This document shows, one piece after another, positions 1-11,600 of a stretch of 27,122 nt of DNA. The stretch spans positions 46,869 through 73,990 of the forward strand of contig NW_019776162.1 of NCBI RefSeq assembly GCF_001039355.2. Direction: 5' to 3'. This stretch comes from Lingula anatina. Taxonomy: Eukaryota > Brachiopoda > Lingulata > Lingulida > Lingulidae. The position numbers and the translations under genes are program-made. The first letter of the stretch is position 1. The number at the start of each line of letters is the position of its first letter. The notes under the pieces were generated by a model. It saw nothing but the letters and a program-made list of their open reading frames with translations. It did not search any database and had not been told where the DNA came from.

Positions 1-1530
1 AGAAGTACTGTGACTTTTGCTGTTCACTATACTCGTGGTTGAATGGAATAATTACGATAACTTGCTTGGAAAACATGCTGTGGGCCCACCAGATAAATTA
101 CAATCAACACTTGAATCAGAATCTTCATAATGTGCATGCATTAAAATGACTCCATATCGTTTAAGAATTATTTTTTGTCCAATTTCAACAGAGCTAATGC
201 CTCACATTTTTGTTGCAAACATGGATGGAGTTTTTGTCTTGTTGTCGAGGTTATGGTTTTGTTGCAGGATTCTTTGAAATAAGAAGTGCACATTTTGCTG
301 CTGAATGCTTGTTGTATTGAATATGATTCTGTCGTTTTGGTGATTATAAATAACTTGGCAACAACAAACTTTTTTTTGAAAATCTCTCAATAATGAGATA
401 AAAGTCTACTCTCTTGGTGTAATGCGAGGGATATTATATCGTATCAAATGTAATATGTTAATAAGAGTTAATTTATTAGAAAAAGAGAGAGAAGCGATGT
501 CATACTATTACATGTACAAATAATGTGTTTTGAATTAAAATTGACACTATTTATTTGCATACGTGCTTGTGGAAATAAAATATTATTTATGTTCCAAATT
601 TTCACTTGGTGTTTTTTCTTTCTTTATTGCTCTGTGGTTTTAAAGAAATTATAAGATATTCCAGACGCTTGTTTCTTGTAATTGTTAATTTGGAGTGACA
701 GTGTATGAAGTTTGTTTTCATTGAAGAAAGGTCTCTTCTTTTGAAACCAATCTTACCATAGGCAACAGGCGTCCAAAATGTTTACGTTGCCATAATAGGT
801 ACTTCTCGTGCATGTATGTGTGCTTATATGTTTTCCTGATAACTTTCAAATTAAATAAAACTTTGTTCAATATTATTTTCAAAGGGGACAATAAAATTCT
901 TATTTGAAATTAAAAGCACATATTTCAGAGATATGATGACTTAGTAGGTATAATTTTGTTGGCAATTTTCAGTGTGGAAAGTGCTATTTGCACGCCAGCG
1001 CATTTGGTGAGCGTAACATTCAATCATTCTCATGCCACCCCATAGATTTTAACTACCAATTACGGTTATATTAAGATCCAATTACATTATTCAAATGTTT
1101 TGAAATAAAACGTTGCTGAGGGAACGCAGAATTTGCTGATTTTCATTCCTGTTTTTTACCGGAAGTACCTATTTTAGCATAGCACATGTTGGGGGCATGA
1201 TCAGATGAAACTTGTTGTCTGCGATTTAAAAAGCCTTCAGGACATGCATGTCTAGAGCGCATTTTACCCTTTTTAAAGCAAATAATTAATTTCCTTGGAT
1301 ATTTTAGCAATATTCGTTCTATCACTAAGCTACTTCCAATCCAAAATTTGATGGAAGTGCAATCCATAAACCCGTTTTCGAGTTTTGATATCTAAATGTT
1401 ACCGTTTATTTTATATTACACATAGGCTTTTTAATAGGCTACCGAAATAATCTGTTTAGTGACTTACTGAACGGGAATAGTGAGATAAAACCATTTAATA
1501 AATTTCTTCGATTTTAATGATCTTCTCTGC
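1..1530. other. AT-rich stretch without a recognised gene
   Basis: Short ORFs of 62-74 codons only, none with domain signatures or splice context. No repeats of note. Confidence 0.6.
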
Positions 1531-1769
1531 ATATTGATTTTAATTGAAACTGAAGGAAAATTAACTAAATATCTTTATGTACAAAGATCCTGCAAATGCT
1601 TCACACATATTTTAATAAAAAAAGATTCCATAGTTCTAATTGTCGTTAATGGATGCACGGCGTTTTGGAAATTGAAGGACTTTCAGTATCCATATCAAAG
1701 TCATTTGTCCTTTGTAGATAAAATTTATAAATTGCATTCAAATCGACAGCAAGTTAAAATTAAGATCTC

Positions 1770-1922
1770 TCGGTCCATATTTCCTGAGCACAATAAACCA
1801 ACGATTGCAACAGAGGCGATCTCTTTGACCCGTTCGTCCAGGTGGCGCAGAGTGTCTTGCAGGGAAAAAAGAACTCGGTCAGAAGAACAGTGGACTACGT
1901 TGGAACAGGCAGGAACCGCCAC
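1770..1922 (-). other. GC-richer island with possible coding potential
   Basis: A local rise in GC within very AT-rich DNA. The minus frame reads AVPACSNVVHCSSDRVLFSL, then QDTLRHLDERVKEIASVAIV. The plus strand is also open over 143 codons (1534-1965). A CCCTGCAAG sequence could be a minus-strand acceptor, but no donor in a suitable place was found. No family was recognised. Confidence 0.18.
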
Positions 1923-1969
1923 ACATATCGTCCCGTGGATAACTCTGAAGTTTGAGTCAAACTAAATTT

Positions 1970-2701
1970 TATTTTATGCCATACTGACATTTTTAATCGC
2001 TGGAGTCCAAACATAACCGTTTCCTTTTTGTTTCTTAACATTTGACCACGCCAGCGCTTATTAAAAGTGGAAATCCCTCTTTTCTGACTTACATCCAGTA
2101 TTTAAATAGACCCGTCCAAGCTTTGTTTCTGAGCGTGGTGGGAGTGGAGTGAAACAAGATAAACGGCCTAAATACTAAACATACTCGTACATATATTTCA
2201 ACTTTTACTGATTCATTTTAAATATTTTAAAAAATCAAGAAGAGTGATATTCTAGAGATATTCTAGTTCCTACTTGCCTTTCTTTGTGCGACAATGTATC
2301 TGTTGTGAGTGATATGTGTAATATTTCAGGCACGTCGAGGTTTGGTTTCATTTTACTTAAGTTTCAAAATTAAATATTCAAGCAGTCAAAATCACATAAG
2401 TTTTTTTTTCTGAAAGATGTGACAGACCGCTGTTACAATTTCATGATAGAAACGGGTTGTCGACATTCTATGTCTTAGTAAAATTCATTTTTAGTGAATC
2501 ATCACCATTTTTGGAATTAGACCAGCCGCAAGATTGTACAGCAAGGCAACAAGCGATAACTTTATAGAAAATAAAAATTTATTTGTGTTTTATAAATAAA
2601 GCACACCCTTTCATTAATCTCTTTCATTTACATAATTGTGCATATTACAGATAAATTAAAAATTAGATTTATATATCGACAACATTTTTCCTATCTCTCT
2701 C

Positions 2702-2735
<34 letters not shown>

Positions 2736-3390
2736 GCATTTTTCAAGCGACTTCATCTCAGTGTTATATTGCTAATATTATTATCATGCCATTCACAGGG
2801 CATATTTTCAAAATGAAGCGATCACAGGATTATTCCATTTTCACCCCCTTGCATTTTTTTTCTAACTAAAGCATTCTACGAAACTGTTGTCAAATTTTAA
2901 TAATTGAATTGCAAAGTCCCATTTGAGTATTCTTGTATTCTTAATGTGTGTTATTTGACTGGAGTGAAAAAAGTGTTAAAATGAAAGATGTCTATAACAA
3001 TACATTGATAGAAAACTGTTCGTTTTTTACATATTTGTGTATGAGTTCAGTTATTTTTTCACAAAAGATGGTTCACGTATCTTGTTGAATATCAAAAAGA
3101 ATTCTTCTACATGAATAGGCAAAAAATTGTTGCATTTACATACTAGTAACAAAGGCGTCCATCCATATATTTATACCTTTAAAGAAGACCAAAATGGGTT
3201 CCGTTTATTATAAAACTAGGACATATCCTAAAGAACTGATTTTGCGAAATAGGTCATGGATTTTTCTGGAAATTGAAATAGTAATGAGAACGTTATAGAT
3301 GGTGAGCAAAATTTCTGTGCAGAGTGGTTTGGTTGTAGTTATTTCACAATATAATACTGTTTAGATATTTTTCTTATCACAAGTAATTCT
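1970..3390. other. AT-rich stretch without a recognised gene
   Basis: Nothing supported except the poly-T tract at 2704-2730. Confidence 0.6.
2704..2730 (+). repeat. Poly-T tract
   Basis: Interrupted CTC then a long T run. It could be the tail of a minus-strand retroposed sequence, but no element body was recognised beside it. Confidence 0.9.
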
Positions 3391-3589
3391 ATTCTGTGAA
3401 ACATATAAAACGATCCTCGGAGAACAGTGGCCTTACTTGTAATACAAACTGCTGTAGACTGCTTTCCAGCGTTACTCTATTGTTCGTGTATCCAGTATAC
3501 GTCTACATCGTGTTATGCGAACCGTTTTCATGCGTCTATAGGGAATCACATTCTATACACATTTTAGATGACTTTTAACTCTAAATTCG

Positions 3590-3847
3590 GCAGCGAGCGC
3601 GTTCACGGGCCAAAGTGTTTTAATACAGCAAAAATAGTCGGCATACACTCTCGAAATGACTTTATAATTGAGTTTTCCCCATTTGCCGTTATTAAAACAT
3701 CTTAATGGTCGACACTTCACTGTCTCTCTCACGCTGTCCGCCAAGCGCTCGATATAATTCTGATTTATTCCACTACTGCACATAGCACATTTAACAAGAT
3801 ATTCCGTTCCAAACTGGTAACTCAGGTCGTATTTACACTTAAGCTGG
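3590..3847 (-). CDS. Candidate cysteine-rich exon (sushi/CCP-like), weak
   Basis: After a CCGTCCCAG acceptor, the phase-0 minus frame reads LKCKYDLSYQFGTEYLVKCA, MCSSGINQNYIERLADSVRE, TVKCRPLRCFNNGKWGKLNY. The spacing 'G.EY.V.C ... VKC ... NGKWG' recalls a sushi/CCP domain, but the final Pro-x-Cys is not visible. No strong donor follows; the best is a weak GT near 3652, and the frame stays open to a TAG near 3553. It could be chance. It is listed because its phase matches the stalk exon at 6448-6680. Confidence 0.22.
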
Positions 3848-4026
3848 GACGGCCTAGCTTAGTACTGTGCAAATTATCTCTGGAGATTGTGTGATGAAGA
3901 TTTCAAGCCATTTCAAACGCTGAGAACGGATGGGCAGGACAATGGTAAAGTTTAAATCCAACAGCATAAATAGAGGCAATGGAGGAATTAGATCGGCTTT
4001 CTTCAATTTAAAATTGTTATTTTTGC

Positions 4027-4061
<35 letters not shown>

Positions 4062-4074
4062 TAGAGAGAGAGAG
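4027..4074. repeat. (GA)n microsatellite
   Basis: Imperfect GA repeat with AAAG and ATAG interruptions. On the minus strand it encodes the Ser-Leu run of an otherwise unsupported 122-codon ORF (3854-4222). Confidence 0.95.
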
Positions 4075-4224
4075 TACTGTAAGCCATCAAAAATGGCTGG
4101 GGTTCTACGGGTGCATTTCCAGCAAGCTGTTGACAGTTAACCATCGTATCCTTTCTGAAAGACACGCTTTTACGAACATCTACTCCTTCCATTTCCGCCG
4201 CTCGATTGACTCCCAACGGCAAGA

Positions 4225-5895
4225 AATTGGAATCGCATGTATCGCTTAGATAGCACGGTGCTGACTAAAGCCGTTATGCTTGAAATGTTACTGTAACCTA
4301 ACTTTAAGAATATGTACCTACACATATCTTTCCAACCACACGACACTGGATCTCCAAACATAACTCCCGATCGTCTTTGGTATATTGCAGATAATTCCTT
4401 AAGCGCTTATTCAAAGATGTTAAATAATATAATCGACGGGGGAGGTCGTTTACACATTTTAATGTTAAGCTTAAAAGCTTAACTGGTCCGCAATGAATCT
4501 AGTGTGAACTGACCCTATCTACCAACTAAAACCATAATTCCACAAGCTTTTTGAGGCGAACAAACATCGGCGAGTTACTGAATGTAAATTGCTTGCATTT
4601 ATGAACGAGCTATAGGCGCAAACGTAGGCAAATATCCATAAATCTTCTCATGCCAATCACACACAGAAATAAATATTCGTAATAATTCATCTAAAATACC
4701 TCTCTGTCATTTTCCCTGTTATTTGAGAAGCATTTACGATGTTTAATGTCCCATTAAAACACCATGCCATTAGTCTTCTTTCTCATTTTTTTCAAACAAA
4801 ATTAGAAGCTATATTTTTACCGTTCGCAAACCCTCATGAAACATAGATTCAGAAGATGAAGTTAAATAATTTGGTTGAGAACACGACGTAATCACATGTA
4901 ACATCTTAGTGATAATACATTATCTACTTGTCTCTAAGAGCATTTGCCTACTCTAATGATGCTACATACGTCGAGTTTGTGCTATCAGGAAGGCGTATTA
5001 TACCACTATGCACTTAAAAGGTATATAATGAGCATGCGCGTAAGACCTTGTATATCAAAGTAATTTATCACTACCGAAAAAACATTTGCACTGCAGGCTT
5101 TCTTTAAGTTAAGCAATTTCCCTTCATCATTGGTGTACAACCTATATATCCAAAGCCGTTTAGAAAATCACTACCCATGAACTCATCCTTAAGCTCTACT
5201 ATTCAAAATTTTACTGAAAAGAAAAACAGATCAGTCAACTCACGAGTTAATTAATCTTATATCGCAGCATTCTGCCAATCGAGATCAAGACCCAGGTATT
5301 TTAATAACTTAATGCAAAAATGCAAGGTGCAATATTATCTACTACCCAATATACACTGTATTATACACCATTGCATAAACGCTGATCTCATCAAAAAGCA
5401 CTGAGAGTCTATTTCCACGTAATAAAACATACAGGGAATTACGAAGTTTCAAAGAGACACACAAAGTGCGCGTTTGCATTATTGTTTTGCCTCATCATAA
5501 AGTATATCCATACATGTGCATTAAATACCAATCAAACCAGATCGTATTAGTACAATTGTAAATATAGAATACAGGGCACCTGAGGGAGTTAATACTTGCA
5601 GGTTTAATATGAATTTCTTATATCAATTTATTCTTTGTTTTACTTTATACACGCAAAAGTCTATACAATAATAAGTGTAAAAAAACAATAAAAAGGCATG
5701 AATTCAATGTTGGTATATATACATTTAGGCATGGGGTTGATGGAGCACGGATGCATTATCATTGTAATACAGTATGTCATATTATCTACAGTGTTACCAC
5801 TTAATATGGAATATTATTTTTTGTCGAGAAAATGTTCTACAAAATATTTAATTTCTCTCCAACTATTTTAAATCCAAAACTGAGGTGTCACTCTA
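4225..5895. other. AT-rich stretch without a recognised gene
   Basis: No convincing ORF, RNA gene or element. One short ORF (4170-4361, minus) lacks any signature. Confidence 0.55.
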
Positions 5896-5898
5896 TGT

Positions 5899-6759
5899 NT
5901 GTCTATTAAATTCCATGCCCTGATGAGGTCTGACTGCAAGCTATTAACAAAATAACATATTTTGGATTGAAAAATGGTTTGATAACACAAATGATACTGT
6001 TTTATTGAAAGCCCCTTCCGTACATATGAATGGAGTAGTGTTTGTAAATACAGTGCGGTTGTTATCTGTCTCATGAAGTAAATATGTTGAAATGTCGAAT
6101 ACGAGTCCTCCGAATAGCACATTAAACATGGCTGAATCAAAAATGCAACGGTGAAATCAATTAAGACCGCATTCGTAACATATGATCTACAGACTAACTG
6201 ACCGACCCTGCTTAAAAGCATGTTACTTTATTCCCTGGGGATCTCCCCACCCTCACTAAAATGATCACCATCACGCCACTAAAAGGGTTAAATTTCGACT
6301 CCGATGTATAAAAACTCTTGTGGAGACGGGGACACCAACAGCTAGTGCATTAGCGGAGACGATTTTAATGTGGGTCGGCCATATTTAGTCCACGAATATG
6401 TCAGTCTGCAGATCAACTTGTTCTGTATGTGTTCTAGTATGACTTACTGCAACGGTGGTTGTTGTGTTCGGTGTGATCGTTGTGGTCCGTGTGCTCGGTG
6501 TGATCGGTGTGGTCCGTGTGGTCGTTGTGGTTGGTGTCGTTGTGGTCCGTGTGGTCGGTGTGGTCCGTGTGCTCGGTGTGGTCGGTGTGGTCCGTGTGGT
6601 CGTTGTGGTTGGTGTCGTTGTGGTCGGTGTGGTCGTTGTGTTCGATGTGGTGGTGGCTGTATTTGGGAAAGTGACACCCGCTGGTAGAAAATGGATTGTA
6701 ATTGTCAATGATTAGTTTGATATACACTTTCAGATATCGCACTTTTTCAGCGTTCATTT
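5899..6759 (-). repeat. Duplicated block, copy A (stalk exon plus intron)
   Basis: About 860 bases that match 23354-24147 in the same orientation with roughly 95% identity by eye outside the minisatellite. Differences include small indels near 6012, 6258-6275 and 6748. Similarity begins at TGTCTATTAAA and ends at GCGTTCATTT. The ends show no evident terminal inverted repeats or target duplication. In gene terms it is the stalk exon with its flanking intron, so it is best seen as a partial segmental duplication. A dispersed repeat family cannot be excluded from one window. Confidence 0.85.
6448..6680 (-). CDS. Thr/Pro-rich mucin-like stalk exon (copy A, host gene unknown)
   Basis: 233 bases, phase 1 in and phase 0 out, with the same acceptor (TTTTCTACCAG) and donor (GTAAGT) as copy B. 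It encodes [20 protein letters not shown], then longer Thr/Pro/Arg repeats ending NTTTTVA. The frame is open along all 77 codons, 23 codons longer than copy B. No SRCR or Ly6 exon was recognised nearby. The exon may be an orphan or may serve a different gene; the cysteine-rich candidate at 3590-3847 has a matching phase-0 acceptor, but that link is weak. Confidence 0.4.
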
Positions 6760-6762
6760 AGA

Positions 6763-6874
6763 GGAGTCCCTAACTGGTAACCAGTGTAATTGCTTTAAAA
6801 TTGGAGTGATATGGCAATCCCTAGGCTGTAGCATTAAAAGCCGTGCTAAACTAGTTTGATCTTGAATATTACCT
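6763..6874 (-). mobile_element. LINE fragment, C-terminal region of reverse transcriptase ORF
   Basis: The minus-strand frame reads QDQTSLARLLMLQPRDCHIT then PILKQLHWLPVRDSSK. This is the conserved 'HITP.L..LHWLPV..R' block found after the reverse transcriptase core of CR1/L2/Rex-like non-LTR retrotransposons. It stops abruptly where the duplicated stalk block begins (6759). Only about 37 codons remain. Confidence 0.8.
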
Positions 6875-6879
6875 CATTG

Positions 6880-7603
6880 ACTGGATAGTCTCTGTGTTGA
6901 CTGCCATCTCCTTTGCCTGCGCTGAAGTTAAAGGACTGGACAGCGACAGCAGAGATTACTACCATGTAAACCACGCATGAAGACAACATCTCACTTTACT
7001 TCCGGTGGGAATTGATGGACCTTTGAAAACACGTGCTACCGAAGCTATGATCGTTTGCTGTGAACACAGCTCTCTCTCTATATATACTGTATACGTATTC
7101 TTTATTTGCGTGTTTATAACAGAGAGGCAATGGGAAAATGATTCATTTTGAACAAAGTTACTTTGCATTATTTTTAGATGTTATTCCAAGATCTACCAAG
7201 AATATGCGGGGTTTAAATCTATGTTATTAGGTAAAATATTGGGCGTTGACGTTACAGCGCAAACAAACACTGATATTGTTACACAATTGATTTCCTGTAG
7301 TTAAAATACCATGTTAAAGTTACTTTGCATCATGTTAATTCCGAAAACCGACATGTTTTCTAAGAATTGCAGTAGCCATGCTGGTTATTTCCTATGTTTT
7401 AAAGCCATGTTATTATACTGGTAGGTAAGACATATTCACTGGGCTTGAACGTAGCAATGTAAAAATTACCGAGGCTATAACATGGGTGATTTTCTATCAT
7501 TATAGAAACCTGACAAAAGTAATGGCGTATTTTTAAGAGTAGAAGTTTCCCCTCTATTAGATAATCCTCCTCTTTTCCAGTAGAAATTACCCCCACCCCC
7601 CAT

Positions 7604-7635
<32 letters not shown>

Positions 7636-8220
7636 TTAGACAAAAGCGGTTTGATTACAGTCACCTAGGCAGTGAAGTCACTCGAGACGGCTGCTAAAAT
7701 CCGTGGAGAGCCGACAGCTTCCCACTTCCTACGATATGGCTGTATGTACCAAATGAACAACTTTATAAATTACCACAAAACTCATACATACTTCTTTTGC
7801 TTCGATCATTTAGGCAGTGCCTAAGATTGAAGTGCATTTGCATGTCAATAAAAAAGGACAACTAACAAATACTTAAGAAATGCGTGCTAAATACAGTATT
7901 TTTTGTTCTGTATTCATACAGCGTATATTCAGAGGTTTATCAGCAAGAATAGAAGTGTTGTGTTGTGCATTCGTAGTTTTTCATAGAAATCATATTGCCA
8001 AGTACTTACGGCCTATGCCAAGGCCATCCAGAGGGAGCAAGCAAAACCGTTTTCTACATTGAAACAAGAATTGATTGTAAGACCATTTCCAGTTGTGCCA
8101 GCGACCAGAAGAGAAGTTTCCGCTTATAGATAAACTCGTTTAGCATATGATTTTAAATGGACTTTACCGAATATATAACCTATAATGTCAATTAAAATAC
8201 AGATGCAAGGTTAAGTCCGG
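6880..8220. other. Non-coding stretch 3' of the fibrinogen-like gene
   Basis: Holds the (CA)n tract and short unsupported ORFs. The 3' untranslated region of the minus-strand fibrinogen-like gene should begin at 8223 and run downwards; no canonical polyadenylation signal was clear in the first 300 bases. Confidence 0.5.
7605..7634. repeat. (CA)n microsatellite
   Basis: About 15 CA units preceded by a C-rich stretch. Confidence 0.95.
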
Positions 8221-8223
8221 CGT

Positions 8224-8673
8224 TCAGTTCTCACACATCAACGGCCCCAGTGTGGGGAAGGCTTTCTCGCCAGAGTCACCTCCCGCACGAAAATGCAGTA
8301 GTATCGAAGTAGCAAAGAAGCATTAACGCAGTAGTGGTGTGGAGCATATTTGCAGTAGAAATGCAGCATACCCTCCTGCAATTCTACTTCAAAAATTACA
8401 TAGGGTTGTACAGAGAAGGAGCATTAATGCAGTAGATTAGCAGCATGATAGAAGCATGTTTCAAATATGCTAATTAGCTCCCAATGCGAAGCAGATTTGA
8501 GGCATATTTGCAGTATGATTGCAGTAGTCTACTGCGCTGGAGCATCTACTGCGTTTTCGTGCAGGCTGTGTCACCAATTCTCAACCCGGTGATAGGAAGA
8601 ACGTCCTTGTCTGTCACCAGGCCGCTGTCTTCTCTCCAGACTTGATCATTCATGTCACAGTTACACTTCTTTC
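8224..8673 (-). pseudogene. Exon 4: terminal fibrinogen-like exon split by an inverted-repeat element
   Basis: After a TTTACAG acceptor (8676-8674), the phase-1 frame reads KKCNCDMNDQVWREDSGLVT, then DKDVLPITGLRIGDTA. It then enters the 285-bp element at 8281-8565, whose inverted repeat supplies a TAG at 8548-8546 after the extra residues CTKTQ. On the far side the family C-terminus resumes: GDSGEKAFPTLGPLMCEN, stop TGA at 8226-8224. Relatives end with a similar 'LRFGDTG...E..YHTLG..C' stretch, so the two pieces are one exon interrupted by insertion. As assembled, the protein would end at 8546 and lack its normal last 15 or so residues, including a cysteine. A 3.66-kb intron separates this exon from exon 3. 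Confidence 0.8.
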
Positions 8674-11600
8674 CTGTAAACAACAAACCGCAAAAATTGT
8701 TAAATTAACAACAGCTCATTACCATACACGAATAAAATTAAGTGTGTGTCCACGAGAAAACCAGACCAAATGTAGAAAATGCGGCAAGGCGGGGGTGAAC
8801 GGATTTACACCATATTTGGTGTGTTTGAACTTTTATATGAGGCTGCAATATTTCCTGAAAAAAATCCCTACCTACAGAGATATGGGCAGTCACAATTTGT
8901 GGGGTTAATCAACCAAAAATTCATCTGAAAAACAGGGTTATATTGATTGGCCTTACAGTTTATACAGGTGTCACTTAATGATTTAGTTTGGTGATATGTT
9001 ATAACCTAAAGATAGGGGATTAAAATGATATACACTTTTTTCACCCTCTTTGTTTCCATGGTAACAAACTAAACGTTTTTATCAGGGCTACGAACCACAT
9101 GATTTGAACACCCCCTTCTATTTTTGACAATATCTTCATCTTCACAGGTCTTTGGGGTAAAGCGTATTCAGGACTAACAGATAACTCATTAATCTATTTA
9201 TACATGAAATCAAAACTTACTGCTGTTCTACAACTTGTCCGTTGTAAGAGATAGAACATGGCCTAATTTCTTCATTTTCCGTAAATATATCCGGACACAT
9301 ATACCGGTGCACTCAACTTCAGCTATCTCTTTCAAGTCAACAAATGGTTAAAAACACTGTTAGTTGAGCTTTATATCTTCATTTTACATATTCTAATTTT
9401 TTTTTTTTTTCTGGTTTAAACAAGCATCTAACACATTTTAAAATCATGTGAAACTAATGTACTAACGAAAGAACAACACAGCGTGATTATCCAACATGGC
9501 GGAAAGCGCAGACTGTTTCTTTGCAAATTTTCCTCACCGAAGTCGTATGTCATGTGGTTTATACTCTGTCTACAGATATGAAAAAACATGTAGTGTATTG
9601 AAAAACTGCAACAGAGATATTAACAGTCATCTTTGTCGCGTTTACGTGAAGCAAAACAGCGTGAGTTACGAAAGCAAACTGATTCTTGTCAGGTGTGGAC
9701 TCTTTTGTCTCCGATGACCGCATTTGGACATTTTCAAGTATCTTTGGGAGAATGAATGGGTTACACCATGTGACCAGCATAGGGATATGGGCTTGGTTTG
9801 TGCTGGAAACCATCCACACAGGGAAAAACGAGCCTTTTCATGGGATTAACTTGCAGATGTCAGTGTAGACAAAAAGCCATTTGAATATAGGCCTACTGGT
9901 ACCACTTGGTTCAGGTAAGAAACGGGTTTGTTTGTATTTTAATAGAGGCTAAAAGCCAGAAAAAAGGTCACTCAGAAAAATTATCTAGGTGCAATTTTTT
10001 AATGGTAAACGGTCCATTTTTTTCTTTTTTTTAAAAGAAAAATGCCCCCTTTCAAATAATGAAATTTCAGCCTAAGGACCTGTAAGCTATATTTGTGTAG
10101 GTATTTAGGTTGGTGTAAGGGTATTTGGGTAAAATAAATTTAAGGAACAATTGGAATTAGATTGAAGCTAGGGCTGGTCTTGGCAAAATCGCTAGTCTCA
10201 TCATAATTTATATTCAAAACCATGTCTTACTTATAAAACATTGACACGTGGGATAATAATTTATTTTTCATCAACGTATCAATTAACTTTGAGATAAGTG
10301 TTTTCATGTGTCTATAGTAAGCTATATTTATATTTCAGGCACATTTGAGATGTGTTTTTTGACACACAGTGATCTTATGGTCAGCAAAAGAGTCCAAAGC
10401 CTTGCAGAAACTGAAACTGTAGTGTGGAAATGACGGATGTTGTAGAAAGGCATGTATGTAAATGAAAGCCACAATATAACAAATGCTGAGGAGATGCATG
10501 AGGCCTTAGTTTCTGCAGATGGAGTGGAGGGGTGCTCTTTTGCTGCCATTTTCTACATCCAGCTAGACAGACATCTTCCAAACCTGCGTGGACTGGAGTG
10601 TCCAATTATAACAATTTGGCTTTCTTGATTCCTACAACATGAGAAAAGTTGTCTCTCTTCCTTGAGCAGTTTTAATATGAGTGATACTGATGTTAAAGTT
10701 AATTTGGGTTTTTCTGAGGCAAATGAGCCAACTGGGACTTTACCGAGAGAACTCCACCCTCTTGAATATCTCACTGAGTTACACAATGGATGAACTTTAA
10801 ATTCATATAAACCTTTGAAACTATATTCAAGTAAAGTAAAGGAGTTTTTACTGAAGGAGTTTAGAAGGGCACAAGAAACAGGCCAGCAGAACCTAGCATT
10901 TGTGAGCATGAAGATTAGATTGAAATGTCATTAAGGAGGGTTACAGACTATTCAGGAAGAAAAAATCTGCATTTATTTTTGAATGTATTAAAAACTTTGA
11001 TGTTATGAGCTGTAATGTTTGATATAAAACTGTTAAGATGTTTCATAACACCAGGATATATTTTGCAGTTGTGTTAGTTTTGCTTTTTGAATAGAAAATT
11101 ATCTTGTTTTGCTACATTATGATATAGGTTGTAATGATCACAACTAATGTTGCACTGCTTTGCATGTACTGCTGTATTATAATTTTGTGATTTTTTTATT
11201 ATTTGTAATTATTCATCTGAGACAAAAATAAACTAATTTGAATATTATTTAGTTACTGTTTGCTCATGAATAGTCACCAAAAAGTGGTGTGGATGATTAA
11301 AAAAAACTTTTGAAAATTAAAAAAAGATTTGTTCTGGCTTTGATCTCATAAATACTATGATAAATATTGCACCAAAAAGAAATCTTTACTAAACTAAGAT
11401 TTTAGTTTGTTTTCACCAAATTGATGATAATAATATATATTATCATGTAAACTCTCAAGTTAATTGTCAGTGCTTATCCAAAGTAATAGTATCAAAGATT
11501 TATTTCCTCTTAACTTCTTGTCCATGCAAATGAAAAAGTCCATATATGACAATTTACAAAAAATGAAGCCCAGTGACCTTGACCTATGACCCACTGACCC

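Noticed and set aside
3854-4222. Minus ORF of 122 codons
   Set aside because: Half is the Ser-Leu reading of a GA microsatellite. The rest (AAEMEGVDVRKSVSF...) has no splice support or recognised family.
5868-6221. Minus ORF of 117 codons (and its partner at 23254-23583), starting [13 protein letters not shown] in one frame
   Set aside because: A 1-bp indel between the copies (near 6012 and 23470) shifts the frame, and no domain or donor was found. It is treated as intron of the duplicated block.
6370-6687. Plus-strand Cys/Gly/Arg-rich ORF (CGRCGPC repeats), also at 23858-24058
   Set aside because: It is the antisense reading of the Thr/Pro stalk minisatellite. All frames of such a repeat tend to be open, and only the minus frame has matching splice sites and phases.
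8281-8565. Element in exon 4 read as a transposon-derived intron
   Set aside because: No GT donor was found at the left edge in the coding frame. An AG exists near the right edge, but only insertion with a target duplication explains both flanks.
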